In this document: positions 36,120 through 46,399 of the stretch, in pieces | How positions within the stretch are numbered: position 1 is the first letter of the stretch | Layout: each line of letters opens with the position of its first letter | Assembly: GCF_001696535.1 (NCBI RefSeq) | Contig: NZ_MBQE01000001.1 | Span: 1,612,001 to 1,676,000 of the forward strand | Direction of reading: 5' to 3' | DNA: 64,000 bases | DNA from: Stappia indica | GTDB lineage: Bacteria; Pseudomonadota; Alphaproteobacteria; Rhizobiales; Stappiaceae | The notes under the pieces: generated by a model | Databases searched by the model: none | The model's input: the letters and a program-made list of their open reading frames with translations, nothing else | Told to the model about the DNA's origin: nothing | Position numbers and translations under genes: made by a program

Positions 36120-36395
36120 TCAGTTCCGATATTGCTGGACGCGCGTCGCGCGCAGTCCGGCCAGGCCGTGACGGTCGATGGAACTCTGCCAGGACAGGAA
36201 TTCCTCGACGGTCAGCGTATACCGCTTGCAGGCTTCGTCGAGGGACAACAGTCCGCCACGGACGGCAGCCACCACTTCGGCCTTTCGCCGGATCACCCAG
36301 CGACGGGTTGTCGCCGGAGGAAGATCGGCGATCGTCAACGGCGAACCGTCGGGGCCGATTACATATTTGACACGCGCACTCGCTCGGTCGGTCAT
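36120..36395 (-). CDS. sciP: CtrA inhibitor SciP (DUF1153)
   Basis: A 91-aa protein with the DUF1153 helix-turn-helix: KYVIGPDGSPLTIADLPP, TTRRWVIRRKAEVVAAVRGG, LLSLDEACKRYTLTVEEFLS and IDRHGLAGLRAT. This is very close to the Caulobacter SciP sequence pattern. SciP binds CtrA and DNA and represses CtrA-dependent promoters late in the cell cycle. Here it lies between flgD and fliF with its own terminator, linking motility genes to the CtrA programme. A TTAA-N7-CTAA element sits 54 nt upstream. Confidence 0.93.
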   Translation of the reverse strand: MTDRASARVKYVIGPDGSPLTIADLPPATTRRWVIRRKAEVVAAVRGGLLSLDEACKRYTLTVEEFLSWQSSIDRHGLAGLRATRVQQYRN

Positions 36396-36700
36396 TGTAC
36401 ACTCACACTCAACATGACCACGTTGACTGTGAATGTAACGGTTTGCCTTTAAAAATTACCTAAGCTGCAAGCAACAATTCGGTAAGAATTTGAACGACTC
36501 GTGCCCCGCAAAACACCTCGCGAGCCAAGGAAAACCCTGCCCCGGCGGCCTGAACGCGTTCCTTGCAAAATGAGAAGGGGGAAGCGGCGGCGAAAATTTC
36601 TCAGGCCCGCGCAAGATTTCGCCGGATACGGAATCGCCGGGCCGGCATCTGGTGCCGACCCGGAATCGGGCGAGAAGGGGATGGGAGAGAAAAAGCCGGC
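36396..36700. other. sciP promoter region and flgD 3' flank
   Basis: About 305 nt. The half next to sciP is AT-rich, unlike its surroundings, and contains the TTAA-N7-CTAA element. The half next to flgD has a strong hairpin CCGGG-CGGCA / TGCCG-CCCGG (36637-36663) without a U-run. No gene seen. Confidence 0.5.
36449..36463. promoter_or_regulatory. CtrA-like site upstream of sciP
   Basis: TTAA-N7-CTAA (36449-36463) in an AT-rich patch 54 nt before the sciP ATG. It fits the CtrA spacing with one base change. In Caulobacter sciP is itself CtrA-activated, so a site here makes sense. Confidence 0.45.
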
Positions 36701-37366
36701 TCAGTCGCGGTTGACCGAAAGCACCGAGCTTGCCGACACGTAGACGCCGCCGATCTGCAGCACCGCGCCGGACGAGGTGAACTCGATGCCGTCGACGGTG
36801 CCGGAGATTTCCGTCGCCACCGGCACGGTTGGCCGGTTGTTGGCGTCATACCGGGCGATGGAGATGGTGTATTCGCCGTCCGGCGCGGTCGAACCCGCGG
36901 TCGTGCGCCCGTCCCAGCTGTAGGTGTTGCGGCCGTAGGACAGGTCCGCATCTTCGGAAAAGATCACCGCGCCGAGATTGTTGCGCACCTCGACGCGCGC
37001 CTTGCCCGCTTCCGGCGTATCGTAGGTCCACTCCGCCTCGCCGTCCTTGAGGCTGGTGGTGTTGCCGGCGGCAGTGACGTTCGTGCCCAGATAGCTGACA
37101 TAGCTGGAGGCGGTGGTCGCCGCCATCACCGACAGCAGATCGCCCAGCTGATCGTTGGTTTTGATCTGCTGTTCGACAGACGAATACTGCACCAGCTGCT
37201 CGGTATATTTGGACGAGTCCATCGGATTGAGCGGATCCTGGTTCTGGATCTGCGTCGTCAGGATCGACAGGAACAGCTCGTAATTGTTCGACAGGGCCGT
37301 CAGCGAGGACGAGGTCGTCGTCGCCCCGCCGCTGCCGCCGCTTCCGCTGATACCGCTCGTCGCCAT
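36701..37366 (-). CDS. flgD: Flagellar hook-capping protein FlgD
   Basis: A 221-aa hook scaffold that caps the growing hook and lets FlgE assemble. The N-terminal FlgD motif is clear (NNYELFLSILTTQIQNQDPL, NPMDSSKYTEQLVQYSSVEQ). A FlgD Ig/tudor-like part follows (ADLSYGRNTYSWDGRTTAGS, PDGEYTISI). Ser/Gly/Thr-rich residues lead. It is 58 nt after fliK and presumably in the same transcript. Confidence 0.95.
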   Translation of the reverse strand: MATSGISGSGGSGGATTTSSSLTALSNNYELFLSILTTQIQNQDPLNPMDSSKYTEQLVQYSSVEQQIKTNDQLGDLLSVMAATTASSYVSYLGTNVTAAGNTTSLKDGEAEWTYDTPEAGKARVEVRNNLGAVIFSEDADLSYGRNTYSWDGRTTAGSTAPDGEYTISIARYDANNRPTVPVATEISGTVDGIEFTSSGAVLQIGGVYVSASSVLSVNRD

Positions 37367-37424
37367 CTCGTCTCACTCCTGTCGCCGCCCAGCCCGAGGC
37401 CGCGGCGCCGCCGTTCGAGCGTTT

Positions 37425-39980
37425 TCAGATCTGTATGTCGAGGGCGCCGCTCGCGCCGGTGACATAGGCCCGTGCCGCTGCCATCGGCAGCGTGTCGCCG
37501 TCCTCCTTCTGGAGGCCGCCGCCCTCGCCCGCGGCGAAGCGGTCGTGACCGCCCTCGCCCCGGTCGAATCCGGCGAAACCATTCTGGTTTTTCAGCGACA
37601 TTTCGAGTCCTCCGCTGTCCAGCTTGAGGCCGGCGGCATCGAGTGCCCTCTCCAGCCCGCGCTGGTCGCGCAGGAACATGTCCAGCGTCTCGCTCCGCTC
37701 CACGGAAAGGTGCGCCTTCACCGTGCCGTCGCGCGAGACTTTCAGTTCAACGTCCACCCGGCCGAGTTCCGGCGGGTCCATACGGATCTGGAAGCGCGTT
37801 TGCCCCTTCTGGGCAAACCTGGCGACTTCCGCCGCCAGATGAGCGCTTGCCACTGCCACGTTCTGTGGCAGCGCCGCCGTCGATCCGCGCAAGGCGGCGG
37901 TTGAAGCATGGGCCTGCGCCTCGGCGCGGCCGATCTCTATGCGTCCATCGAAGCTGCCGTCGAGCGGCGCGTCGGTGCTTGTCTCGCCGGCGCCATCCGT
38001 CATCGCCGCCGCGAAGGCGAGCGCCGCTGCGCTCACGCCCGGGCGCTGCATGTCGGCAACCGCCGTTCCCTGTATCGTCTGCGCCTGCGGCTTGGCACCC
38101 GGCACCGGGGTGTCGCCGTCCGCATCGCTTCCCGTCGACAGGCTTGCCGAAAGGTCCGCCGCCGCAAGGCTCTCCGCCTCGCCGATGGCGATATGGCGTG
38201 CCTCGGCCGAAGCTGCGCCGCGCGGCAGAACCGCGGCAACCGCCGTATCGACGGCCTGCGTCTGGGCCGCGCCCGTCTGCGGCCGCCCTGCCGGCGCCTC
38301 GGTCTTCGCCGCAACGTTCGTCTCGTCGGTCTCGACCGTGACCGAAACCTTCGCGTCCGCCGGCACCTTGCTGTCCTGCGGCGTGCTGCTGCTCACCGCC
38401 GCACGTGCGACAACCGCCGCGCCCGCAGCCCGTGCCGCCGCATCGGCGGCCGTCACGGTGGCGGTCGCGGTCTTCGCGCCGCTGGCCGGAGCGGCATCGC
38501 CGTCCCCGGTCGTGTCGGCGGTCGTCTCTCCGGTCGTCTTTCCTGCCGGCACATCGGCCTGCATCCGCGCCGCAGCCGAGGCGCGGACGCCAGCCGCAAC
38601 GCCCGCATCCGCCGTCGCCGCGGCTGCGCTGATCTGCAGGCCAGCGGCCTGCGCTGCGGCAGGCGCCGGCGTCGGCGCGGAGACCGTGCGGACAGCGGCG
38701 TCCTGCAGTTCGGCCTCGCCGGTTGCCGTTGCCGTCGCTGCCACCGTCTGGGCAGCCGGTGCGCGGGTGTCCGTCGTCGCCGCAAGGTCCTGCGGCAGGG
38801 CAACATCGCCAGCCGCGCCAGCCAGCGGTGCGGCCTGCGTCGGCGTGCCGTTGCCGGCCGGCTGCGAAAGCTCGGCATCCGTTCCCGCGGCAAGACCTGC
38901 CGCGATCGTCGCCGGGCCGGAACTCTTGGTCTCGTCCGCAGCGGCGGTCTCGTCAGCCTGCTGAGTCGCGACAACCGGCTGCGGGCTCGTTCCGCTGGTC
39001 GCAATCGTCTCGCCGCCGCGCTTGGCGGCCGTTGCCAGCCGCAGCGCTTGCGCCGCGACATCGCCGTCCGCGTCGCCTTCGCCGGAGACAGCGCCCGCGC
39101 TCGCGGCATTCGTTTCGCCGGTTTCGCCAGCCTTGGCACCGGCTGCGGCGACAATCTCCAGATCACCAGTGGGACCGGCCGCCTTTGCAGCCAGCGACAC
39201 CCCAGCCTGGGCCTGCGCCCCCACGGCTGCCTGTTCGGCAAGCTGGCCCGCCGCCGCGCCGAGCGAGGCGGCGGCAGCGCCCGTGGCTGCAACACCGGTG
39301 GAGACGATGCCGTCGGCATCCGCCGCGACCGTCGCAGTGCCCTGCGCGATCACGCCAGCATCGGCGCCATCCGCAGCCGGCAGCGCCACAGCGCCGATGA
39401 CGGCCGCCGAGGCGTCCTTCTTGTTGCCGGCCGGCACCGTCGGCAGCACCTCGGCCGCCTTGCCGTTCTGCGCGATCAGCCCGGAGAGAATGCCGGGGAT
39501 CCCGGTCGCGCCGCTGTCCTTGCCCTTGGCCGCCAGTGCCGGATCGGCATCGCCCGCGGCGGTCTCGGCTGCCGCAGTCACCTCGCCGCCCGCGGCGAGG
39601 CCGACCGCCGGCACGCCGGCCTGCGTCCCCGCGATCAGGCGCTGAAGAAAATCGAGCGGCAGCATGCTGCCCGTCTCGCCGAAATCGACGCGGCCCGCCA
39701 GATCGGTGGAGATCGCCCGTCCGGCGGAGACGGGTACACCGCCCGCAGAAGTTTTCGCTGCGCCATTCGCCGCGTTGCCGCTCGCCCCGCCGATGGCCGC
39801 ACCGGCCACCTGCAGCACGCCCTGCACCGCCGTTCCGCCCGGCACCGCACCCAGCAGCGCCGCGAAAGCCGACATCGCGCCGGACGCGCCGTTGGCGCCG
39901 TCCCCGCCACCGGCAAGGCCGGTACGGGCAGCCGCCATGACGCCTGTCGCAATCGTCGGGATATGGCCTGCGAGGTTCAC
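37425..39980 (-). CDS. fliK: Flagellar hook-length control protein FliK
   Basis: An 851-aa protein, long for FliK, made mostly of an Ala/Thr/Gly-rich, low-complexity ruler. Only the C-terminal Flg_hook domain is conserved: [40 protein letters not shown] and [20 protein letters not shown]. It measures hook length and switches export specificity. I chose GTG at 39980 ([15 protein letters not shown]) because GGAG lies 7 nt upstream; longer readings lack this. flgD follows by 58 nt. Confidence 0.88.
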   Translation of the reverse strand: MNLAGHIPTIATGVMAAARTGLAGGGDGANGASGAMSAFAALLGAVPGGTAVQGVLQVAGAAIGGASGNAANGAAKTSAGGVPVSAGRAISTDLAGRVDFGETGSMLPLDFLQRLIAGTQAGVPAVGLAAGGEVTAAAETAAGDADPALAAKGKDSGATGIPGILSGLIAQNGKAAEVLPTVPAGNKKDASAAVIGAVALPAADGADAGVIAQGTATVAADADGIVSTGVAATGAAAASLGAAAGQLAEQAAVGAQAQAGVSLAAKAAGPTGDLEIVAAAGAKAGETGETNAASAGAVSGEGDADGDVAAQALRLATAAKRGGETIATSGTSPQPVVATQQADETAAADETKSSGPATIAAGLAAGTDAELSQPAGNGTPTQAAPLAGAAGDVALPQDLAATTDTRAPAAQTVAATATATGEAELQDAAVRTVSAPTPAPAAAQAAGLQISAAAATADAGVAAGVRASAAARMQADVPAGKTTGETTADTTGDGDAAPASGAKTATATVTAADAAARAAGAAVVARAAVSSSTPQDSKVPADAKVSVTVETDETNVAAKTEAPAGRPQTGAAQTQAVDTAVAAVLPRGAASAEARHIAIGEAESLAAADLSASLSTGSDADGDTPVPGAKPQAQTIQGTAVADMQRPGVSAAALAFAAAMTDGAGETSTDAPLDGSFDGRIEIGRAEAQAHASTAALRGSTAALPQNVAVASAHLAAEVARFAQKGQTRFQIRMDPPELGRVDVELKVSRDGTVKAHLSVERSETLDMFLRDQRGLERALDAAGLKLDSGGLEMSLKNQNGFAGFDRGEGGHDRFAAGEGGGLQKEDGDTLPMAAARAYVTGASGALDIQI

Positions 39981-40383
39981 GCGTATCTCCGCAACTCTCA
40001 AGCGCCGGAAGGGGGATTTCCCGCCAGGCGCCATCTTTCGCAAGGAAGGAGAGCAAATGCCGGGCCAGATTGGAAAAGTCGCGGAAATCCTGACCTTTTC
40101 GGTGAACGACCTCTTGCGGAATCGCCGCATGCGCCTCACATGCCGGGTAAAGTTTGCCGGGTGTGGCAAGCTTTGCCGGGCTGAAGCGGCGAAAACCGCC
40201 CTGCCGCGCGTCGGCGTCCCCTTTCCCATGGGCGGGGTGATCCGCTATAGTCGCGGGCAACAGAAGCGGGCCGCCAGATACAGAGACCTCACGCGCGTCC
40301 TCCAGCACCGTCCGCGCAGAGCCCGACAGCCGCCGCGCAGCGGCCGCCGGCCCGCATCCCGACAGGACCGCAAGGTGACATTC
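39981..40383. other. Divergent region between fliK and mnmA
   Basis: About 403 nt containing both promoters. A forward AAGGAAGGAGAG site sits before an in-frame ATG at 40057, but that would give mnmA an abnormal 109-residue extension. TGCCGGG recurs three to four times within 40055-40180, in no obvious known motif. Nothing else is seen. Confidence 0.4.
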
Positions 40384-41568
40384 ATGCTCAACAGTCTCGA
40401 CATCAAGAAGCGACCGGAGGACACCCGCGTCGTCGTTGCCATGTCCGGCGGCGTCGATTCCTCGGTCGTCGCCGGGCTGATGCAGCGCGAGGGATACGAC
40501 GTCATCGGCGTCACGCTGCAGCTCTACGACCACGGCGAGGCGGTGCATCGGGCCGGTGCCTGCTGCGCCGGCCAGGACATCCAGGACGCCCGCCGCGTCG
40601 CCGAGCGCCTCGGCATCCCGCATTACGTGCTCGATTACGAGGACCGCTTCCGCGAAAAGGTGATCGAACGCTTCGCCGAAAGCTACATCGCCGGCGAGAC
40701 GCCGATCCCCTGCGTCGCCTGCAACCAGACGGTCAAGTTCTCCGACCTGCTGGAGACCGCGCGCACGCTCGGCGCCGACGTGCTGGCCACCGGCCACTAT
40801 GTCCGCTCGCGCCTCGTAGACGGCCACCGCGCGATGTTCCGCCCGGTCGATCTCGACCGCGACCAGAGCTACTTCCTCTTCGCGACCACGCAGGAGCAGC
40901 TCGACTTCCTGCGCTTCCCGCTCGGCGGGCTGACCAAGCCGCAGACGCGCGAGCTCGCACGCGAGTTCGGCCTCACCGTCGCCGAGAAGCAGGACAGCCA
41001 GGACATCTGCTTCGTGCCGCAGGGCCGCTATGCCGACGTCATCGAACGGCTGAAGCCCAATGCCGCCGAGCCGGGCGAGATCGTCCATGTCGACGGCCGG
41101 GTGCTCGGCACCCACCAGGGCATCATCCACTACACGATCGGCCAGCGCCGCGGCATCGGCATCGCCACCGGCGAGCCGCTCTATGTCGTGCGCCTGGATG
41201 CCGAGGGGCGCCGCGTCGTCGTCGGCCCGCGCGAGGCGCTCGGCACCCGCGAGATCGTGCTGCGCGAGGTCAACTGGATCGGCCCCGGACGCCTTTCCGA
41301 CATCCCGCCGGAAGGCATCGAGCTGCACGCCAAGGTCCGGTCCACCCGCCCGCCCAAGCCTGCCGTTCTGCGCCTCGTCGAGGGCCGGGCGGTGATCGAT
41401 CTCGTCGACGGCGAGACCGGCGTCGCGCCGGGCCAGGCCTGCGTCTTCTTCGACGACGACGGCGACGGCGCCCGCGTTCTCGGCGGGGGCTGGATCGAAC
41501 GCACCATTCCCGTCAATTCCGGCCTCGCCGCCCCGCGCGCCGAGCCCGCCACAGCGGTATCCCTGTAA
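40384..41568 (+). CDS. mnmA: tRNA-specific 2-thiouridylase
   Basis: A 394-aa enzyme that makes 2-thiouridine at tRNA wobble U34. The N-type ATP pyrophosphatase PP-loop is MSGGVDSSV (20-28), with the catalytic cysteine motif [16 protein letters not shown] and a second Cys in [11 protein letters not shown]. The C-terminal TusE/beta-barrel region has [10 protein letters not shown] and [17 protein letters not shown] precedes ATG 40384. The stop TAA shares its last base with the ATG of the next gene. Confidence 0.96.
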   Translation: MLNSLDIKKRPEDTRVVVAMSGGVDSSVVAGLMQREGYDVIGVTLQLYDHGEAVHRAGACCAGQDIQDARRVAERLGIPHYVLDYEDRFREKVIERFAESYIAGETPIPCVACNQTVKFSDLLETARTLGADVLATGHYVRSRLVDGHRAMFRPVDLDRDQSYFLFATTQEQLDFLRFPLGGLTKPQTRELAREFGLTVAEKQDSQDICFVPQGRYADVIERLKPNAAEPGEIVHVDGRVLGTHQGIIHYTIGQRRGIGIATGEPLYVVRLDAEGRRVVVGPREALGTREIVLREVNWIGPGRLSDIPPEGIELHAKVRSTRPPKPAVLRLVEGRAVIDLVDGETGVAPGQACVFFDDDGDGARVLGGGWIERTIPVNSGLAAPRAEPATAVSL

Positions 41569-42272
41569 TGAATGTCGAGTTCTTCCCGGTCAGCCGCCTG
41601 CGTCGCCTTGCCGAGCGCGTTGCCAAGCGCCTTGGTCTTGCCCGCGTCGCCGGCCTGTCCACCGGTTCGGTGGAAAGCGCCTATGCCCGCTGGGCGCCGG
41701 TCTATGACTGGGTCTTCACCGCGCCGCTGGTCTTCGGCCAGCGCGCCGCCGCGCGCGAGGCCAACCGGCTGAGCGGCGAGCTGGTGGAGGTCGGCGTCGG
41801 CACGGGCCTGTCCCTGCCGCTCTACGGCGAGAACCTGACCGTTACCGGCATCGACCTGTCGAAGCCGATGCTGGAGCGCGCGCGCGAGCGCGTCCGCCGC
41901 AAGAAGCTGAAGAACGTCGCCACCCTTTGGGCGATGGACGCCTCCGAGATGGATTTCGACGAGGCCCGCTTCGACATCGCCACCGTCATGTATGTGATGA
42001 CCGTGGTGCCCGATCCCTCCGCCGTGCTCAAGGAGCTGGAGCGGGTGGTGAAGCCCGGCGGCACGGTGATCATCGTCAACCATTTCGCCGCCGACAAAGG
42101 CCTGCTGGCGCTGATCGAGCGCGGCCTTGCCCGCTTCGCCTCGACCCTCGGCTGGGACCCGCTGTTCCGCCGCGAGACGGTGCTCGACAACACCTCGATG
42201 GAGCTGGTCCGCGAAGAGCGCCTCGGCCCGCTCGGCCTCTTCACGATGATGGTCTTCCGCCGCCAGGCCTGA
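41568..42272 (+). CDS. SAM-dependent methyltransferase, PmtA-like
   Basis: A 234-aa class I methyltransferase. It has the SAM-binding GVGTGLSLP (motif I), TGIDLSKPML (motif II) and PGGTVIIVNHF, after an AYARWAPVYDWVF head. This layout is like the Rhodobacter-type phosphatidylethanolamine N-methyltransferase PmtA, so phospholipid methylation is a good guess, but ubiquinone-type enzymes look similar. It overlaps mnmA by 1 nt (TAATG). Confidence 0.78.
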   Translation: MNVEFFPVSRLRRLAERVAKRLGLARVAGLSTGSVESAYARWAPVYDWVFTAPLVFGQRAAAREANRLSGELVEVGVGTGLSLPLYGENLTVTGIDLSKPMLERARERVRRKKLKNVATLWAMDASEMDFDEARFDIATVMYVMTVVPDPSAVLKELERVVKPGGTVIIVNHFAADKGLLALIERGLARFASTLGWDPLFRRETVLDNTSMELVREERLGPLGLFTMMVFRRQA

Positions 42273-42289
42273 CCGACCGGGCCCCCTGA

Positions 42290-42338
42290 ACGGGAGAAAC
42301 CGAGCGACGGGCCGGCATGCCGGCCCGCCGGTTCCCGT
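42290..42338. terminator. Large inverted repeat between convergent genes
   Basis: A perfect palindrome GGGCCGGCATGCCGGCCC (42309-42326) sits inside AACCG/CGGTT and ACGGG/CCCGT outer arms. It fills the 67-nt gap between the convergent methyltransferase and phytase-like genes and may terminate both ways. There are no long U-tracts, so intrinsic termination is uncertain. Confidence 0.55.
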
Positions 42339-42339
42339 G

Positions 42340-44511
42340 TCACATCTTGCCGGTGGAGAAGAACAGCGTCTCGCCGTTGCTGTCGTCGACGCCGTCATTG
42401 TCGGTGACCGCATAGCCGGTGCCCGAGGCATCGACCGTGAAGCCCTCGATCTTGTCGACGACGTAACCGCCTGTCGCCTTCAGGTCCGGGATGAAGTCGC
42501 GCACCTCTTCCTTGGCAACCAGCGGCAGCTCGCCGCCGAGCGGCGCCGGCACCAGCGCCGAGACCGGCACCTTGTAGAGCTTCTTCAGCCGGGCATTGTC
42601 GCCGATCTGGTTGTCCCGCTCGATGAGGTAGACGTGCTCGCCATGGAGCGCGATCTCCGACAGGCCGACCCAGCCCGTCTCCGCCCGCTCCAGCGGATAG
42701 CGCACCGCGCCCCATTCCTTCGTGGCGGTGTTGTAGGAAACCAGCTTCACCGTGTCCTTCGGATCGTCCTTCCACGGACGCTGGATCGCGATCCACAGCG
42801 TGTCGCCGATCAGCGTCACGCCTTCGGCGCCGAAGCGGGTCTCCCCCGCCAGCAGCTCCGGCGGAAAGGCGACCTGCGCCTTGATCTCGCCCTTGCCGTC
42901 GACGCGGTAGAGCGCATGCGGCACCAGCTTGTCGGAGCGCCCTTCCGAGGCGAGCCAGAACCCGCCCTTGCCGTCGGCGACGATGCCTTCCAGATCGAGC
43001 AGCTGCGCCGGCTGGCCGGCCCGCGTCACGCGGATCGCATCGGTGATGCGGGCGGGATGGGCGCTGGCATCGATGCGGAAAATCGTCGGCTGCATCGCGT
43101 AGGCGCTGTCGTTCACCGCATAGAGAATGCCGGGCTCGCTCGGGTCCGCGGCAAGGCCCGAAAGCGCGCCGAAGCCGATCGGCCGGCCCGCGTTATCCAT
43201 CCGCGACACGATCATCGGATAGGCGGCAACCCCTTCCGCCCGCTCGTACAGCGTCACATGCGAGCGCAGGCCCGTCTCCTCGACGAGGTCCGCCTCGTTG
43301 GAGACGGCGAAGAGGTTGCGCCCGGGAATGGCGACCGCCCCTTCCGGCGCAACGCCCGTCGGCAGCAGCTGGACGAACTCCGGCGCTGCGCCCGTATCGC
43401 GATAGACGCCGATGGCCGAGCCGCGCTCGGACAGCACGAAGATCAGCGTGTCGTCGCCGAAGCGCCCGACTTCCAGCCCCTCGGGCTCGACGCCCTTGTT
43501 GCCCGAGCGCTTCTCCGGATAGTGGCCGGCCATCGCGACCCGGTACTCGAAGTCGAGACCGCTCTCGTGCAGCACCTCGCCGGACCTGGACAGAATCGTG
43601 AAGCCGCGCGAGCCGCCCTCGTAGTCGCCCTCGTTGGCGATCACCAGCCGCTCGCCGCCCAGCCACTGCACCGCATCGGGCTCGCGGGCAACGCCGGTCA
43701 GCGTGCCGTCGAAGGTCAGCGCGCCCTCTTCCTCGACATCGACATTCTCCAGATCGACGGTCCCGGCCGGGAAATGCGAGAGGATCTCGCCGCTGGCGCC
43801 ATCGACGATGGCGATGTGGTTGTTTTCCTGCAGCGTCACCACGACCTCATTGGCCGCGTTGATGTCGACGAACTCCGGCTCCGGGTCTTCCGGGGCAACG
43901 GCCGCAAGACCCGTCAGGTCGACCTTGCGGGCATTGGCGCAGTCGGGCAGCCCGTCCTTCACCGGCAGCAGCACCAGAAAGCCCGCCGGCATCTGCGGCA
44001 GCGCGCCGTCGTTCAGGTCCTCGTCGCGCTCGTTCTCGATGGCGACGGCAACGAGGTCGCCGGACGGCGACAGGGCAACGGAGTCGGGCTGGCCGCCCAG
44101 ATCGCAGGACGCGCCGACGTCGCGCGTCGCAATGTCGATGACAACCAGTCGGCCGGACGGCGCCGTATAGCTCTCCGAGGTGTTGACGCCGGCGAACACC
44201 TTGCCGCCCAGCACCGCTACCGAGGTCGGCTCGCCGTCGAGGCCGACGAACCCGGCCGGCTTCGGCGCCGTCGCATCCGCGATGTCGATGAAGCCGACGC
44301 CGCCTAGCGGACTGTCGGAATAGACCAGTATCATCCCGTCGGCGGTCGCGGCGATGATCTCGGCCGAGGTTTCGGTCTTGCCGTCCGTGCCGGCCGGCAG
44401 GTTGGTGTTGACCGGGAAGGAGGCGATCCGGTTGAACACCGGATCGGCGGAGGCCGCGACGGTCGAGCCGAGAAGCGCGGCGGCAAGCGCGCCGAGCACC
44501 GAGAATTTCAT
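42340..44511 (-). CDS. Exported phytase-like esterase with N-terminal propeller
   Basis: A 723-aa secreted protein with a Sec signal peptide (about 1-22, ending ASAD). The first half (about 25-390) shows repeated LSPSGDLVAVAIENERD-like and VVTLQENNHIAIVDG strands, as in surface-layer/YncE-type beta-propellers. The second half (from about 430) has ALSGLAADPSEPGILYAVND, PAQLLDLEGIVADGKGGFWL and FGAEGVTLIGDTLWIA, the phytase-like esterase domain (PF13449). Periplasmic phosphate-ester hydrolysis is possible but not proven. Confidence 0.85.
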   Translation of the reverse strand: MKFSVLGALAAALLGSTVAASADPVFNRIASFPVNTNLPAGTDGKTETSAEIIAATADGMILVYSDSPLGGVGFIDIADATAPKPAGFVGLDGEPTSVAVLGGKVFAGVNTSESYTAPSGRLVVIDIATRDVGASCDLGGQPDSVALSPSGDLVAVAIENERDEDLNDGALPQMPAGFLVLLPVKDGLPDCANARKVDLTGLAAVAPEDPEPEFVDINAANEVVVTLQENNHIAIVDGASGEILSHFPAGTVDLENVDVEEEGALTFDGTLTGVAREPDAVQWLGGERLVIANEGDYEGGSRGFTILSRSGEVLHESGLDFEYRVAMAGHYPEKRSGNKGVEPEGLEVGRFGDDTLIFVLSERGSAIGVYRDTGAAPEFVQLLPTGVAPEGAVAIPGRNLFAVSNEADLVEETGLRSHVTLYERAEGVAAYPMIVSRMDNAGRPIGFGALSGLAADPSEPGILYAVNDSAYAMQPTIFRIDASAHPARITDAIRVTRAGQPAQLLDLEGIVADGKGGFWLASEGRSDKLVPHALYRVDGKGEIKAQVAFPPELLAGETRFGAEGVTLIGDTLWIAIQRPWKDDPKDTVKLVSYNTATKEWGAVRYPLERAETGWVGLSEIALHGEHVYLIERDNQIGDNARLKKLYKVPVSALVPAPLGGELPLVAKEEVRDFIPDLKATGGYVVDKIEGFTVDASGTGYAVTDNDGVDDSNGETLFFSTGKM

Positions 44512-44616
44512 GGATGTTTCCCCCGAGAATGGCAGGCGGCGCTTACGCCGGTCCGGCAGTGTTACGGGGTGGACATGACATCTGCTTGACAGCAGGACTG
44601 AGCTTGAAAAACCCTT

Positions 44617-45438
44617 TTATGCCAGCGGCTTGTGGTAGCGACGGGCAAGGTACACGACGGCTCCGGACTTCAAGGTGCCATAGAGGATCGAGCCCTTGGC
44701 GCCGGAAAACTCCTTCAGGAACCGCCGCATCATGGCGGTCTTCTGGATGCGGCTCATCTTGCGCTCGTCGACCGCGTCGAGCGCGCTGACCACGCCCGGC
44801 GACAGGTTGGTTTCGCTCTCCAGCACCAGGCCCGATGCGCCGAGATCCCGGTCCAGCCCCTCGACCATGGTCGCCGCACGCATATCGGCCCAGGTGAAGC
44901 AGCCGCCCGGCGCCAGCACCCGCGCCACTTCGCGGGCGAAGGCCGGCACATTAGCGTAGCAATGGGAGGACTCGATGTTGACGACGATGTCGAAACTCGC
45001 ATCCGCAAAGGGCAGCGCCTCCGCATCGCCAACCTCGAAGGTAAGGTTCGGCGTGTCGGCGTTGAGCTGCCGCGCCCGCCGCACCGTCTCGGGCGAATAG
45101 TCGAGGCCGGTCACCGCGGCCGGTGCCATGTAGCGGGCGATGTAGCGCGCTCCGCCGCCCCGGCCCGAGCCCACTTCCAGAACGCGCGCGCCCTCGACCG
45201 GCAGCCCGGCCATCGCCTGATGGTAGAGCCCGATGAAGGCGCGCTCCGGCTCGTCCTCCGCCGTCAGGGCAAAGGCGTCGCCCGCCGGCATGTAGCCGTA
45301 GTTCATGAAGCGCCAGTCGCTGTCGCGCCAGGTCCTGGAGAGGAGATTGTAGAGCCGCTTCCACGCCCATTTGCGGCTCTTCGGGAAGGCGCCGCGCTCG
45401 ACCGCACGCAGGATGTAGACGAAGGCGCGGCTGGTCAT
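44617..45438 (-). CDS. Class I SAM-dependent methyltransferase
   Basis: A 273-aa methyltransferase. SAM-binding motif I is LEVGSGRGGGARYIAR, motif II AVTGLDYSPETVRRARQLN, and the acidic segment FEVGDAEALPFADASFDIVV leads to VARVLAPGGCFTWAD. The N-terminal part (AWKRLYNLLSR, FMNYGYMP) resembles the phthiotriol/tocopherol-type methyltransferases. Substrate unknown. The ATG overlaps the stop of the metal-hydrolase gene before it (ATGA), so the two are one unit. Confidence 0.84.
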   Translation of the reverse strand: MTSRAFVYILRAVERGAFPKSRKWAWKRLYNLLSRTWRDSDWRFMNYGYMPAGDAFALTAEDEPERAFIGLYHQAMAGLPVEGARVLEVGSGRGGGARYIARYMAPAAVTGLDYSPETVRRARQLNADTPNLTFEVGDAEALPFADASFDIVVNIESSHCYANVPAFAREVARVLAPGGCFTWADMRAATMVEGLDRDLGASGLVLESETNLSPGVVSALDAVDERKMSRIQKTAMMRRFLKEFSGAKGSILYGTLKSGAVVYLARRYHKPLA

Positions 45439-46325
45439 CGGGCGGGGGTCTCCTGCGCCGCGCCGTCGGCGGCATACTCGTTGGCAAGCCAGGCCCGCCC
45501 CTTGCGGATGAGGTCGCTGTCGTCAACCTTTCGCGGATCATAGCCCGGCATGTAATAGCACAGGAAGGACCAGAGGCTGACCCGCGTATAGCCGGGCGAG
45601 ACCATCTGCAGCCAGGCGAAGCGCGACCAGAACCGGAAGCCGGTGCGGATGCCGTCGGCCTGCGCGTGCAGGCGCACGTTGCGCAGGAAGATCCGCACGA
45701 AATGGACCGCCGTGAGGTTCATCGCCGAAACGCGAAGCCCGTAGCGCTTCCAGGCCGGCATGCCGGCCGCTGCCCGCTTGTAGACGTCGAGCGCGACCGC
45801 CTTGTGTTCCAGTTCCTCCAGCGCGTGCCACATCCACAGGCGCCGATAGGCCGGGTGCGCGTTGGAGAGGATTTTCTGGTGGCGCAGCGTCATGGTCGAG
45901 AAGTTTGCCGTCAGATGCTCGACCGCACAGGTCACCGCCAGCCGCAACAGGGGCACGTTGACGCTGCCGAGCACCGACTTCACCGGCCGCTCCATCGCCT
46001 CCACGTCGTAGCCGAGCCTCGCCAGCGTGCGGTTGTAGTCTTCGTGCTCGCGCGTGTGGAACGCCTCCTGCACCGCGTAGCCGTTGATTTCCTTGATCAG
46101 TTCCGGGTCGCCGAGCTTGGACGTATAGTGCTTCAGCGAGCGGATGAAGAACCGTTCGCCTTCGGGCAGGAAGATCGAGAAGGCGTCGAACATCGCGGTG
46201 CGCATCGGATCGCCGTCGAACCAGTGGCGCTCCGGATTGCCGGAGATGTTGAAGCGGATGTCGCGCGGCACGATCTCGTCGTCGTCATGCTCGCCTGCCC
46301 AACCGGGCATGGTTGCGCTCGTCAT
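45435..46325 (-). CDS. Predicted metal-dependent hydrolase (PF10118)
   Basis: A 296-aa COG3687-type protein. Conserved HWFDGDP, EGERFFIRSLKHY, VQEAFHTREHEDYNR and WHALEELEHKAVALDVYK contain the His/Glu ligands of a likely dinuclear metal site in a helical bundle. Activity unknown, possibly oxidase- or hydrolase-like. The downstream methyltransferase overlaps by 4 nt. It is divergent from the PhoX gene. Confidence 0.88.
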   Translation of the reverse strand: MTSATMPGWAGEHDDDEIVPRDIRFNISGNPERHWFDGDPMRTAMFDAFSIFLPEGERFFIRSLKHYTSKLGDPELIKEINGYAVQEAFHTREHEDYNRTLARLGYDVEAMERPVKSVLGSVNVPLLRLAVTCAVEHLTANFSTMTLRHQKILSNAHPAYRRLWMWHALEELEHKAVALDVYKRAAAGMPAWKRYGLRVSAMNLTAVHFVRIFLRNVRLHAQADGIRTGFRFWSRFAWLQMVSPGYTRVSLWSFLCYYMPGYDPRKVDDSDLIRKGRAWLANEYAADGAAQETPAR

Positions 46326-46399
46326 TAATACGGACCTTCTGGAATGTTGGACGCAACGTAAAATGAGCGAGCTGCCCTTGCAAGACGTCCCGAGCCTCC

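Noticed and set aside
40057-40383. Upstream start for mnmA or a separate small gene at 40057
   Set aside because: A good ribosome site exists, but the extension is atypical for MnmA and Arg-rich as in random GC-rich frames; the ATG at 40384 has its own site.
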